This document shows, piece after piece, positions 45,341 to 57,600 of a DNA stretch of 64,000 bases. The stretch comes from Eumeta japonica (lineage: Eukaryota > Arthropoda > Insecta > Lepidoptera > Psychidae): contig BGZK01000882.1 in NCBI GenBank assembly GCA_005406025.1, forward strand, positions 124,001 through 188,000. The letters run 5' to 3'. Under the pieces are notes generated by a model that worked only from the letters and a program-made list of their open reading frames with translations, searched no databases and was not told the origin of the DNA. Each line of letters opens with the position of its first letter. The first letter of the stretch is position 1. A program made the translations under genes and the position numbers.

Positions 45341-45395
45341 TTCGTGTCTTAGAGAAAAGCAACTAGTCACTACTTATTTTTCTCTAAGAGACGAA
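45341..45395. repeat. hairpin, 18-bp arms, one mismatch
   Basis: ttcgtgtcttagagaaaa (45341-45358) pairs with 45378-45395 except at one base. Confidence 0.85.
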
Positions 45396-46624
45396 GTTCT
45401 AATAAAGACTCCGTCCTAATAAAAATTGGGTATATGTAAGAACTAAGCCTGAGCATAGCAAGTGACTTATTTACCGCAGTAAAGGTAAGCACAACTTTTT
45501 TATTGTGTTATCACCATTTTAATCTAAAACACAATTTTTAATGAAATTAAATAATAAAATGCAATTCACCTAAAAATAAATAAAAATTACATAGTTTTAT
45601 TAGTTCACGCAATATTTTACATTTAAAGCTACGAACATTAATTTAGTTGAAATGATTAAATAAAAATCAAAAAGTTAAACGTCATTTTCTCGAAAACAGT
45701 TATTAAAAAAAATGCTGCACTCTTTGTTGCAACGGCAATATAGGCTACCATTCCAAGTTATGCCATAGTAATTTTAACATTATATATTCAAAATTAGGTA
45801 ACAGTTATTATTATGACGTAAAATTATTTCCAATGGATCCGACGATGATGACGCAAAGGACGATGATAATGACGATTAAGAAATATGAAACTAAACAAAA
45901 TTAAATAAATTAATATGTTTGTTGCCTTGCAAAAATATTGATTGAATGCCTCTTAATAAATCAGCCTTTACGAACGGAGATTTTACAACAATAATATTTG
46001 CAAACATTTTGCTTTCATTCTGGAATATTGATAACTTCGACCGACTTATTTGATGCATTGAAATATTTGATAAGCTAAATTCCCGTATGGTAAAGTTAGC
46101 GTCAACTTCGACGTCCGTTCGAGTGCGCACGAACGGGTGAAAAGGAGATCCATTCAGACGCCTGCGACCGCATGGTGTAGATTTAATTTTGTACTGTGTA
46201 AATATTTTTTTTAAATAAATCAAGTATACGAGTGGTCTCGTATATTTTTTATTTAATTCAAGTTCCATTGCTAACACTAATTATATTATCATTAAATTCT
46301 AATTGACGGTATATACTTTTTCATGATTTGTAAATATTTTGTAGAATTTTTGCAAAATATTTTATGCACAACATTATCATGTTATAGATTCAAAAATAGC
46401 TTGATAATCGTTGTCATCATTTTTTGAACAATTTCGGCATATATACGTTTGACTGTCACTCAGAAACACCTGATTTTTTGTTGGTTTCGGCCAAGCACTT
46501 GTCAAAAATTGATCTGTATGAAAAAAAAAAATGTACAGCCTTGAGCTTTGTTGCATTATTTTCTTTAAATTATCGTCAGAACTGGCAGGCATTTAACAAT
46601 AATTGGAAAACATCGTTTTTTTTT

Positions 46625-47096
46625 GACGTGACAACGTCTTAAATTAGGTTGCGGCTGGGAGTCACTTATGAAAAAGTGTAACGCTCGGTAACGTTACGAT
46701 GAGTCACCGAACGAGAGAGAGGCCCGCCGAATGCCTTGCGTCTCTCTCCCACTCAACTATGATCGGTCTGCCGCGCGCGCAGCACTAGAGAATTAGTGCA
46801 TAGCTTGCAAATGTATTGCAAGTTATTGTATGTATATTTGTATATAAATACGTATGTATGTGTAAAGGTAAAATAAAATTTTGTTAATATGAAATTCAGT
46901 GCGAGATTCTTTGTATAAATTAATGTTTTAAATATAATTCTTTGTATAAATAAATGTTTTAAATTGTTACTATTATTTCATCCTTCTTCCTACTATACGA
47001 ATGAATATTCACATTAAAATGATTTTACCATTCAAAGTCGTTGTCACGTAAAACTTTCGCCCGTATACCGACTTTACAGGCAACCAATTTTTTTTT
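46625..47096 (+). repeat. unnamed interspersed repeat, copy A (about 470 bp)
   Basis: It starts gacgtgacaacgtcttaaat and ends ctttacaggcaaccaatt plus a T run. It has a GC-rich head with gtaacgctcggtaacgttac, then AT-rich sequence, and a subterminal cgttgtcacgtaaaac that mirrors the start. It is nearly identical to the reverse complement of 54817-55278. No ORF is inside, so it is probably non-autonomous. Confidence 0.85.
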
Positions 47097-48593
47097 CATG
47101 CAAATGGAAAATTCTATTCTCGTCCAGCAGCATTTATGACACCTTCCTCCATATTTTTTGGCGTAATTTATTAGAAAATGTTGTTCATAAATTTGACATG
47201 CATTTTACGATCAGTTTCTTTCAAGCCATGTACTGCAATTCTATATTCTGAGACATATTTCGATTAACACAAAATAAAAACTGAACATTTCAGCGAAACT
47301 GGTTAAATCATAAAAAAATTTAATAATTTTTACTGAAATTTAACCGCATAAAACAGTAAAAATAATGTAGTCCCTTTGCTTGTTGTAAGCTATCTCCATA
47401 CCAATTCTATTGATATCACTCAAATTATATAAGAGTTCTTATTAATCTCGCAAAACATAATCACCGAACCATGAGCCATTCTTTGACTAATTAAAATAAT
47501 TTGTGTAAATTTCAGCGAAATCGGTTCAATTGTATGGATTCTAAATAATATCCAGAATCCTCAAAATGGTACCGAATATGCTTTCACAGATTTAGTTATT
47601 TCCCTTTCATAATTTTAATGAAATCAGACTAATCATAAAGAATCTTTGTATTTTTCACAGAATTCCAAAAACGTATAGAATATTACCTCTATAGGTTTTC
47701 AGTTGTCTCGAATCTAAATTACACTAAAATTTCAGTAAATCTCACGGCACTCTAAAAAGGTATCATATATTCTTTTATTGTCTTTCATTTATGTTCATGG
47801 CGACTTTTACTAAAATCGGCTTAATTAATGGGTTGTTAGAATTTCTCTCGGAACTAGGAACGAGTTTCCAGTTGTATTCAATCTAAATTTCATTAAAATC
47901 GGTTAAATTATAACGGTTCTTACTAATTCCCACGGGACCCTTAAAAAGGTATCAATATCCTCTTATTGGTTTTAATTTACTTCCGTACTAAATTTAATTG
48001 ACATCGACTAAGTTACATGAGTTCATCGTGATTCTCACGAAACCTGAAAAATGTATCGCATATTTTCTATTAGCTTTCATTTATTTCCGTGGTATATTTT
48101 ATTGAAATCGGCTTAATTAAGAATTCTAATAAATACTTACGCGACCCCAAAAAAATTATCGAATATACTTTATTGGCCTGTAAGTGTCTCCATCCCATTA
48201 GTTTTTTTTTTGAATCGGTTAAAATATAAGGGTTTTTAGTCATTCTCGCGAAACTCTGAAGAAGAATCAGGGCCATATTTTTTAATGAAGATTTTTTCCT
48301 TTGTGGCTGCACTCATATAGATATACAATGAATCCCTGTATATTTTGTACCAACTGATGATGCTAAGTTCATCGTTATCCTGATCTCAGTTCTCGTCCTT
48401 GATTTTAACTTGATCTAGATCCCCAATTCTGGTTGCGCTCCTCCTAAATCAAGCGCTTGATTCGATTGCAATCAAATTATTCCATTTTTAAGTTTTCCTA
48501 TAATTTTATCTAGAAACACTAAATATGTATTATTATTATAATTTATATGAAAAGTCACGAAAATATTCTGCGGTGTTTCTTTAGAAGTCACTC

Positions 48594-48641
48594 AGCAAGG
48601 AGTCTCGCATCGTGTTTTTACACGATGCGAGACTCCTTGCT
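48594..48641. repeat. perfect hairpin, 21-bp arms, 6-base loop
   Basis: agcaaggagtctcgcatcgt plus one base (48594-48614) is exactly inverted at 48621-48641. Its surroundings are unique AT-rich sequence. Confidence 0.92.
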
Positions 48642-49904
48642 CCTTGTTTATGAATAAAGGTAATTAGGTTCCATATATTAAAGCTGAAAGATGTTGAACG
48701 CCGATTATGCATGAGTGAAATGTTGCTAAAAAAGTTTTTGTGCCTAACTAGAAAAAAGTAGTTGGTAATGATGAACAATATTTCGATTAAAATTAAATTT
48801 CCGTTTTTCACAACAAATATTATTTTATTAAACGACGAAAACACGACGGAAACTTATTTTTACTTACTTAGTTTTAACTAAGAAATAGCTTTCCATGAAA
48901 CTTGGTTTGTCTGACCGCAAATTAGTATTTGGGACAAAATTTAATATTTTTCTGTAATACAGCCAAACAGCGCCATCTCTCGACACGTTAACTTGTAATC
49001 GTTTCGAACCACCTTGATAAATTGCACCATTATGAAAATGGGAATAATGCAATAAGGCTAATCAAAAATTTTAATGAAATCCTATTACTCAAAAAATATT
49101 CCAACTTTAATAAACATACAAGAGTGGAAATTACATGTATTAATTGAAGTTCTAATTAAACATAATAAAATTTTTCCTATTAAGACTACCCCACTTGAAT
49201 TCTGAGTAAAATGTTTCTGTTAGTTTTAATTGCCGAACAGATCGAAATTGTAATGATCGGAAAGAAAATGGTAATGATTATCATTCTGTTTAATGATAAA
49301 TAAAATGCATTCATACTACCGGATGGTAAAAGTGGCATTAAAATGTATCATTATTATACATGAAATATTAGGTATTTAATCATTTGGGATGTCTATCGCG
49401 CTAATTCGACTGGCATTGTTGTTTTGTTTTTTTTTTCATAACATAGAATCTTCCATAATCTACGTCACAGCTTTTACAATTTTTATTAAAATCGACTGAA
49501 CAAAGCCGACGTGTGTTATTTCTGGTTTTAAACATCAGTCAAAGGGGACTACATTGATGCCGATTAAATAAAATAAATTAAAGCAAAAATTCCAAGATTC
49601 GAGGAGAGATCCGTCCGACGACACGTCGCTCGAGGCATGAAGCAGACTGACGTAGTTCGATCGTCATCTGTGTAAATTACCGTATTTAAATTCAATAAAA
49701 GCAGAGACGCGTGAATAAAAACCTGTGGCACTCGAATCGACGAATCTACAATTATTTTTATTTACTTTAAAATAATTACATTTTTGGGTAGATTGTTGGA
49801 GATCTGTCTTAAATTATTGAGCAGTGGTACCCGCTTATAAGCTCTTATATAAAATTGTTTATATTGTAAGGTTGTTATTACTTTAATTATTGATTAATAG
49901 TTTG

Positions 49905-49940
49905 TGCGTGCGTGCGTGCAGGTGTGTGTGTATGCATGTA
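49905..49940. repeat. GTGC/TG microsatellite
   Basis: gtgcgtgcgtgcgtgc is followed by gtgtgtgtgt and atgcatgtatg. Confidence 0.8.
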
Positions 49941-50501
49941 TGATACTATGTATTACCACATATTCTTAAGACAAGCGCGTGTTAAATACGACATTGAATT
50001 TAGTTACTAGTCAATTTTACCAAATCGTACATCGCGTTAGTATTTTCCGTATTTCATTCTACATCAACACTGACTAGCGATGAGGACAATATATTAATCA
50101 TTAGTGAACTACGTATCCGGCATCCAATTAGGCACATCATGTATCATTAAATATAATTTAATTTAACGTATTCATATTTACTCAAATCGTTGTGGATAAG
50201 TGATATCTCTGGAGATATGGTAAAAATATCAGCTTATTTTTTTTTAAGCTACATACATTCTTCGCAATCGAATACAAAATACTATTTATATAGACTACTA
50301 AATCAAGCTATTCGCTCTATGCCTTGAAAAGAACGTTAAGGCATCGGTCCAAGACGTTGCCATCAATTCTCTCGTCAGTAGTCCTACAAACCGCGCCAGC
50401 GTGGAGGATGTATTGTCAAAGGCTATGTAAGTATATGTTTCTGAAGTGAAATAGGGTGATAAGAACCTGATACAACGCAACATGACTACAATCATGTTTT
50501 C

Positions 50502-50879
50502 GACGTGATAACGTCTTATAAGTCAATGAACGCCGGCTGCACGCATGAAAAAGCATGACTCATTGTCGCGTTCCGCCTGAGCCGATCGTGCGAGCGAGAG
50601 CGCGGAATGAGCGATCTCTCTTCCACTCCATCGGCCGATGCGTCCGAGTAGAAGAGATACAGCGGCCGCACACAACCTACACGTGAACTGTTTTGTCAAC
50701 TGTTTATAAAGTGAAGTGAAAAGTTAATGTGGTTTTCATTGTTTATTACAAAAACAATTGCAGCAAGTAATAATAATTCAATTCAATTCATAAAAGTATG
50801 CAATTTCTCATCAATGTTTTCTTATGATATCACGTAAAATATCGCTCATAAACCGACTTAACAGACAACCAATTTTTTT
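50502..50879 (+). repeat. unnamed interspersed repeat, copy C (about 380 bp, diverged)
   Basis: It starts gacgtgataacgtcttataa and ends cgacttaacagacaaccaat plus Ts. The head keeps the pattern of copy A but with different bases, for example cgccggctgcacgcatgaaa. It has the same orientation as copy A. Confidence 0.75.
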
Positions 50880-51299
50880 ATAAAAAATACATAAGTGCTA
50901 AGCAAAAATTTAAAATGATATACCTAACTTAACCGATTTTGCAATAGCTTACGTGACTTAACTTAACTTTAGTTGAATTCAGGGGACATATATTTTGTTT
51001 TTTTTTAATTCTTAATATAAGAAACAACGCTATATTAATTCTCTAAAAACAGGAAAATTTAATGTTAATGTACATATGACAAGGGAGTAATAAAAATCGA
51101 TTTTATAAGAAATTCAAATTTCTCTTAATACATACAAATATTAATCTATATTCTAAAAATGAAAGTAATAGAATAATTTTGCTTCCTATCCTCAAAAAAA
51201 CATTTTATTTCAGGTTGACAAATACCCTGCAACCTGGCGCGCCTTAGAAAAAAAATCATTAAAAACTATAAAAAAAAAAGAAGCTGTAACGATCCATAA

Positions 51300-51440
51300 T
51301 ACTAAAACGTCACAGCGACGCCGGCGCCGGTATGGATTCTAAATAAAAGGACAGCCCGGCCGTGCTCGAACCGCCGCCGAACTTCCACATGTAAGCGGAG
51401 CACGCGCGCGGGATCACGGCAACAGCTGCGCGGCGTGTGT
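51300..51440. promoter_or_regulatory. GC-rich, CpG-rich block just upstream of the lipase
   Basis: The 140 bases before the lipase start region are strongly GC-rich (gacgccggcgccgg, ccgccgccgaac, gcacgcgcgcggga) in an AT-rich setting. They include a taaataaaagg stretch that could serve as a TATA-like box. This is the best promoter candidate for the lipase, by position and composition only. Confidence 0.3.
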
Positions 51441-51504
51441 GACGCGAAATTATTTAAAAAATAAATTCGCCTGCATATATATATCATTGACAAACAATTA
51501 AAAA

Positions 51505-51609
51505 ATGTTTGTACTTTCGAAGTCGTATACAGCTGTTTGTATGCTGGTCAGTTTACTAAGCTGGTCTGCGCGCACGCAGATGTTAAGAAAAGAGGCTTAT
51601 GAATCTGTG
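51505..51609 (+). CDS. lipase exon 1, signal peptide
   Basis: The ATG lies after caattaaaaa. It encodes MFVLSKSYTAVCMLVSLLSW and SARTQMLRKEAYESV, then donor GTG|gtaagt in phase 0. The hydrophobic core and small residues near SARTQ suit secretion. Confidence 0.75.
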
Positions 51610-54600
51610 GTAAGTGTAACATTATAATAGAATATAATATTTTTGTTTATATATATTTTTTAATAATTTTAGGACACTATCTATAAAAATTATGGGGTAT
51701 AGTGATCGAGGATAACAGCTTTTGTTTTAAAAAAAAACAGACATTAAGTAAATAAAAACAGAGAGAAAAACAAAATTAACCTTTACAATCTAGAGCCTTC
51801 GCGTATCTAATTATTTTAACTAATTTTGAGGTGATACCAAATAACAAACAACATCAAAGGTTCTTATAATTCAATAACCGATTAAAATATATTATATTAT
51901 AATATAACGTAATATATTATAACAATATTACTTTGATTTGTCAATTTTGTTCAAGTCAAAAATTTATTATAAACAAAGTATTAAATTTTTTTAATTTTTT
52001 ATGGCGTGATCTTGTTAAGCATGTAAATAAAAAGAGCTCCACCCAGCAAATAAAAAAAATATATCAATTATTTAAACATTTTTTTAATGTACAATGAAGA
52101 CGAAAGTTGGAGAAAATTTTGTTAATTAACAATTGTCTAACTTGTTATAAAATTCACTTAAGTTAAATTTTTAACGAGAATAATTTCTTTGAAGTGTTCT
52201 AAATACACTATAATTTATACAAATGTTTAAATCAATATTTAATAATTTGAATAGTTTAGTGTGATGTACTCGATTTAGACGCCGCACGCGCTACCTTAAC
52301 ATGCCTCGTCGAGGCCCATTTCAGCTTTAAATTAAAATTATAAATAATGGAAATAGATTTCTGAGAGTTTAAAGTTTTTATAGGATATTTCCTCCTCTTT
52401 AAGGATCTTTTTTTCAAGTTTCTTAAATATTAATAGATTACGAGAAATCGGCGAAAAACAAAATGCCTATTTTTTTTCATCTTTAATTGTTTATAACTTT
52501 TGAAATTGTTTATGAGCTAATAAACGGTTCGATACAATTTTCTAAACGTTATTCCTGATCGAATGAGCCATCGCACGTATTTTTAGGACCAGTATCTCTA
52601 TTTTTCGCCATTTTCAACGTGTTACCTAAATTATTTTTTATTCATTCTATTACGTTTGTACCTAAATTACGTATTGGACATTGTACATTTGGCACAGAGT
52701 GAAATTTAGTTAATTATCAAATAGTCGGGTAATTTTATTTATTAAAAAGTTAATTTTATCTTTTTATCTAATATTTTCTCCCTTGCTTTTAACCTTAGGT
52801 ATGGATTATTCCCTGGAAACTGAAATACGTCTTTCCCATTAAAAAAAAATCATTAAAACCGTATCATCCAGTAGGAAGTAATGCGTGGATTACATAAAAA
52901 TAATAAATTGAGAACTTCCTTTTTCCACGGGATAAAAGTCGTGACAACTTCATATTAAAAAGAACGAAACGTATAAAATCTAACGAAATTATAGAAGGTA
53001 AACGAAAAATAAACTAAATTGAAAAAAAATAAATAGACAATAAAAATAATATAAAATAAATACATAAAATAAACAAAATGAAATGTTATATCAAGTGAAT
53101 AGTTAATAAAAAATTATTAACTGTTCACTTGATATAACATTTCATTTCGTTTGCATTTATGTTTTTATCAATACATAATTTTTAAAGAAATAACATCTAG
53201 TTCAAATCAATATGTAAATTCATACCAATTCAAAAGTAACTTGCACACTTTTAAAAATCATACCTTAAAATCATTTGTCCTACATTCAAAATTTATTATA
53301 TTCCAGTAATTATTTTTTTAGATATTAATTACTTTCCGTAGAAGCTTCGTCTACATTCAGACAAAGAGATCGTTAAAGTATCGAGCGGACATACCTCATG
53401 GAGGAGTCATAATCTGTAACGCCATTAAGATTAGAGTAACCAGCGTTAGACGTATCTCGTGTAACGACAGCTTCGTAGTCCGCGAGTCGACAGGCACGGA
53501 AGGTTATACATTACAGGAAACGATAAAAACTCGATTGACTAATATTTGTTATTTTTTCGTTTTATGTATGTTATCAATATTATTTCTACTATACTGTTTC
53601 GAGTACATAGAAGAATAATATTGTACGAATTATAAAAGCTCTCGATATATATTTTTAGGGAATTACCCCAAGATGCTTAAATTTCAAAAGGAAAATATTC
53701 GATTGCAATAGCGAACTTCTTTTCAGTGTATGAAATAAAAATAAATAAATAAACTGTTTTTCATAAATAAAGCAATGCGTTAAATGTCAAACGCATCGGC
53801 AACTGATGCACCACTTATTATATGACACACATAAATTATATGATAATAATGAGCGTTTGTATACAATGGATCCTGTTTATTTTTCCTGTTTCTAAGAAAA
53901 TGATTCAGAACATTTCTACATATTAGAAAGTTAAAATTTGAAAATGAAAAGTTGAAAAAATACTTTTTCCTTTTGTAGTTCAATAACACGGATTACGCTT
54001 GGTACAGCATAAGTGACATTCATATAAAAACGGGTATGATCACAAAAGTACGCAACATGGCTCCGTCTACCATATTACAATGACAGAATTTCCTGATTTT
54101 AAGCACTTGAATCATTATAATAAAATAATGAATATCGTTACGGTGGGTACAATGCTGTCCATTATTTATCATTCACATACTGAATATGGAGTCGAGAGAC
54201 ATAATGTACAAAAATTCAGAATGCACATCATTACTGAACAATTCGGGCGATACTAATTGATAGAAACACTGTTGAGATATGATCGGCATAGCGTCGACAT
54301 ATATTTTAGAGCTTAGAATTTATAGGGTTCGCGTATCAGCTCGATCGGGTGTTATATTCGTTATCGTTATACACTTGTGATAATACTAGTGCGCACGGAA
54401 ATACCTGGCTCGATCCTAACCAATTATGATACTAGTGTTTGAGACTCTCTGCTTGAATTTCATCCAGGGGGCTGTTTTTAAAGGGGCTGGCCATTCCATA
54501 TTAACGTGGTCTTTTCTATCTCATGGCGAAACTCGTATTACAAGATCAAATAAAAATAACACCCCGGCATAACATTTTCATTGAAAAATATAAAACCGAT

Positions 54601-57600
54601 TTAACGAATATTTCAAGAATTATCCAACAGTGAAGATGACCATTTGAACATGAAAGAGAGATAATTTATGTTGAAATAATTTTATGTCTACACTATATTC
54701 TATGGCACTAGCATACGGACAGAATGAAATTTAGTAATGGCCCGTTTTATTTTTTACTAATGTTGCTCACACATTTCATGTATTGTCTCAAATAATTTCT
54801 AACATGTCTGAATGTTAAAAAAATTGGTTGCCTGTAAAGTCGGTATACGGGCGAAAGTTTTACGTGACAACGACTTTGAATGGTAAAATCATTTTAATGT
54901 GAATATTCATTCGTATAGTAGGAAGAAGGATGAAATAATAGTAACAATTTAAAACATTTATTTATACAAAAATTATATTTAAAACATTAATTTATACAAA
55001 GAATCTCGCACTGAATTTCATATTAACAAAATTTTATTTTTACCTTTACACATACGTATTTATATACAAATATACATACAATAACTTGCAATACATTTGC
55101 AAGCTATGCACTAATTCTCTAGTGCTGCGCGCGCGGCAGACCGATCATAGTTGAGTGGGAGAGACGCAAGGCATTCGGCGGGCCTCTCTCGTTCGGTGAC
55201 TCATCGTAACGTTACCGAGCGTTACACTTTTTCATAAGTGACTCCCAGCCGCAACCTAATTTAAGACGTTGTCACGTCAAAAATATTTAAAACACAAACG
55301 TAACATACAAACTTAGGCTCTATTGCATATGAATAGCGTGACATGCAACAATGAATACACCGAACTGTTTCACACTGCGCTATTTTAAGACGAGGGTCAA
55401 AATTGTTTTCAATCAGAAATGCGGGGCCTACTATCGGCCACGGGCGCACCTCCCCCCCGTCTTTATCACTAGATCGGTATTGCAATGTTATAGTAGAAGG
55501 AGGGAAATAGCTCAAATACATAAAATTAAGTTAGCATTTCCAATAAAAAATTATAACTGTGAAGAATAAAACTTTCTCAGACATTAAGCTATACAACGAA
55601 TTCAAGAGTATTTTTCAAACAAAAACTTTATTGCATTCTTCATATTGCGCTATCTATATTTCAATAATTTTTCTAATTACATAGATGTAGATATTGTTCT
55701 ACAATTTTTGTGCATTTTAACTATTACTGTCTCATTCACTGTGAACTTGTATGGGTATTCGTAAAATGCACAAGATGAACGTCCGAGGCGGTGCAAAAAG
55801 TCTAACACAAAATAAACGATAGTAATGCAGACGACAATAAAAGCTAAAATCTCGCTCTCGGTCGCACGTTTGAGATTGCTATAAACAGTAATAGTAGGTA
55901 CACTTTTTAGATACTAATATCATAGAAGGTGAACAGTTTGCTTGAATGTGCTAATCGCAGGAAACCGCGAGTCTATTTTGAAAAATTCTTTTTTACTTTA
56001 AATAACCCGTGTACCGATGAAGGTTATAAACTGCACGTATAATTTGTTTGTGATTCGTATTTTTATTATTTACTTTTTTTCGAATGCAGTCATTAAACTG
56101 AATACGTTTTCTGTTTGTGATTATTTTTTGCGATAAGTGACAATACTGTCCAATTATTTTTTTTACAATTCGTCCTATTTTTTTTACACATAACTTCGGG
56201 ATGGTATTTGCTAATGAGGTATGCACTTGGTGAAGCACTAATCAAATTTAATACGAGTTAAACAGTAGGACTGAGTTAATATGCCTTAAAATAGGTAATT
56301 TCGGCAATTTTTATATAACAAATATAAAATTTTAATAAGTTAATTATATCTCAATAACAGGCAAAAAATATTAATATGCAGAAATTTTGTATAAAAATGG
56401 GAATAACTCAAATATATTATTATACATAAGCGTCTTTTCATAACCGCACCCAGTACGCACTTAACTGTTGTGATTATGATCTTTATTACAATTTTATTGC
56501 CGACTTAAATGAATAATTAGCCGATTAGACACAAGAATTATAAAAATAGGAAACGAACATAAAACCAATAGGCCAATATAAAGGTCCACATTAAAATTCA
56601 AAGACCGTAACATAACAAGGAAACCCAAAATAAACATAAATACCAAACACGTATATAACGACAACGACAAAAGCGATTCGGATATGTAACATGCGGATTG
56701 CATATTTACGCGCGTGTGCTTTGTAACGACCAACGAACTTATTGTCATGATTACGCGTGAAGATTCATAATGTGCATTATGTTTGTCAAGCGGTGACGGA
56801 GACGAGACCTGTCCTTGTATGAAGTCTGTTATTGTTATGTTATGTTATCGAAATTAAATGTGTACATATTTTAAAAAAAAACACATTATATAAGACGGTA
56901 TCCACTTACACTACTACGGATTCCTAAACTGTAACTAGTTTTCTAAACCCTACCAAGGGCGTCCAATAAATTCTCAATGTAGATTATGAAGAGAAAAAAA
57001 TGCAGATATGATTTTCATTTATTTTTCAACGTAGTCCCCCTTATCTTTATACATTTATACGATCTCTCGATTATTTTTAAACGCTAACAATAGTTTTCAT
57101 TGCTTGTCAAAATGTTCGATCGATTTCGGTGCTTTAACGTCACCGTGTCGATGCCTTCGTAGAACTAGTGACTATTTCCTAGAATAGAAAATATTGATTA
57201 TCTTTTTGTAGTTCGGATTAAATCGGACATTCTGGCAAAATTCATATTCAAAAACGGCCATCTTACATCATCGATGAATCAGAAACGCGTAGTAATTGGC
57301 GGTTAGAACAGTAACTCTCCGTGTTTTCTAATGCTTTTTAAGTGTTTTTCTTAAAACATTTTCATAAAATAACAATCCTGTAAAAAAGAGTTACCACAGA
57401 GTCCAACTCCAACTAGACTATTTGTGACCAATAACTTTGCGCGGAATCGTAGTAGGAATCCAGTAATTTGGTCAAAAAACGAGGCCAAGAGATTGAGGTT
57501 AGTATAACACTAGAGATGTCACAAGTCAGCATGTATTTAATATTAATATTGTTATATCTATTTTTAACATCATTCTTTACATTTTAGATACTCGTCCAAA

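Noticed and set aside
45835..45881. Acidic coding end (run of Asp codons followed by a stop)
   Set aside because: The frame is open for only about 17 codons and no splice acceptor leads into it; it is a GAT/GAC simple repeat.
56494..56748. Hydrophobic minus-strand ORF of 84 codons
   Set aside because: It resembles a membrane protein only because of T-rich codons; there is no homology cue or start context.
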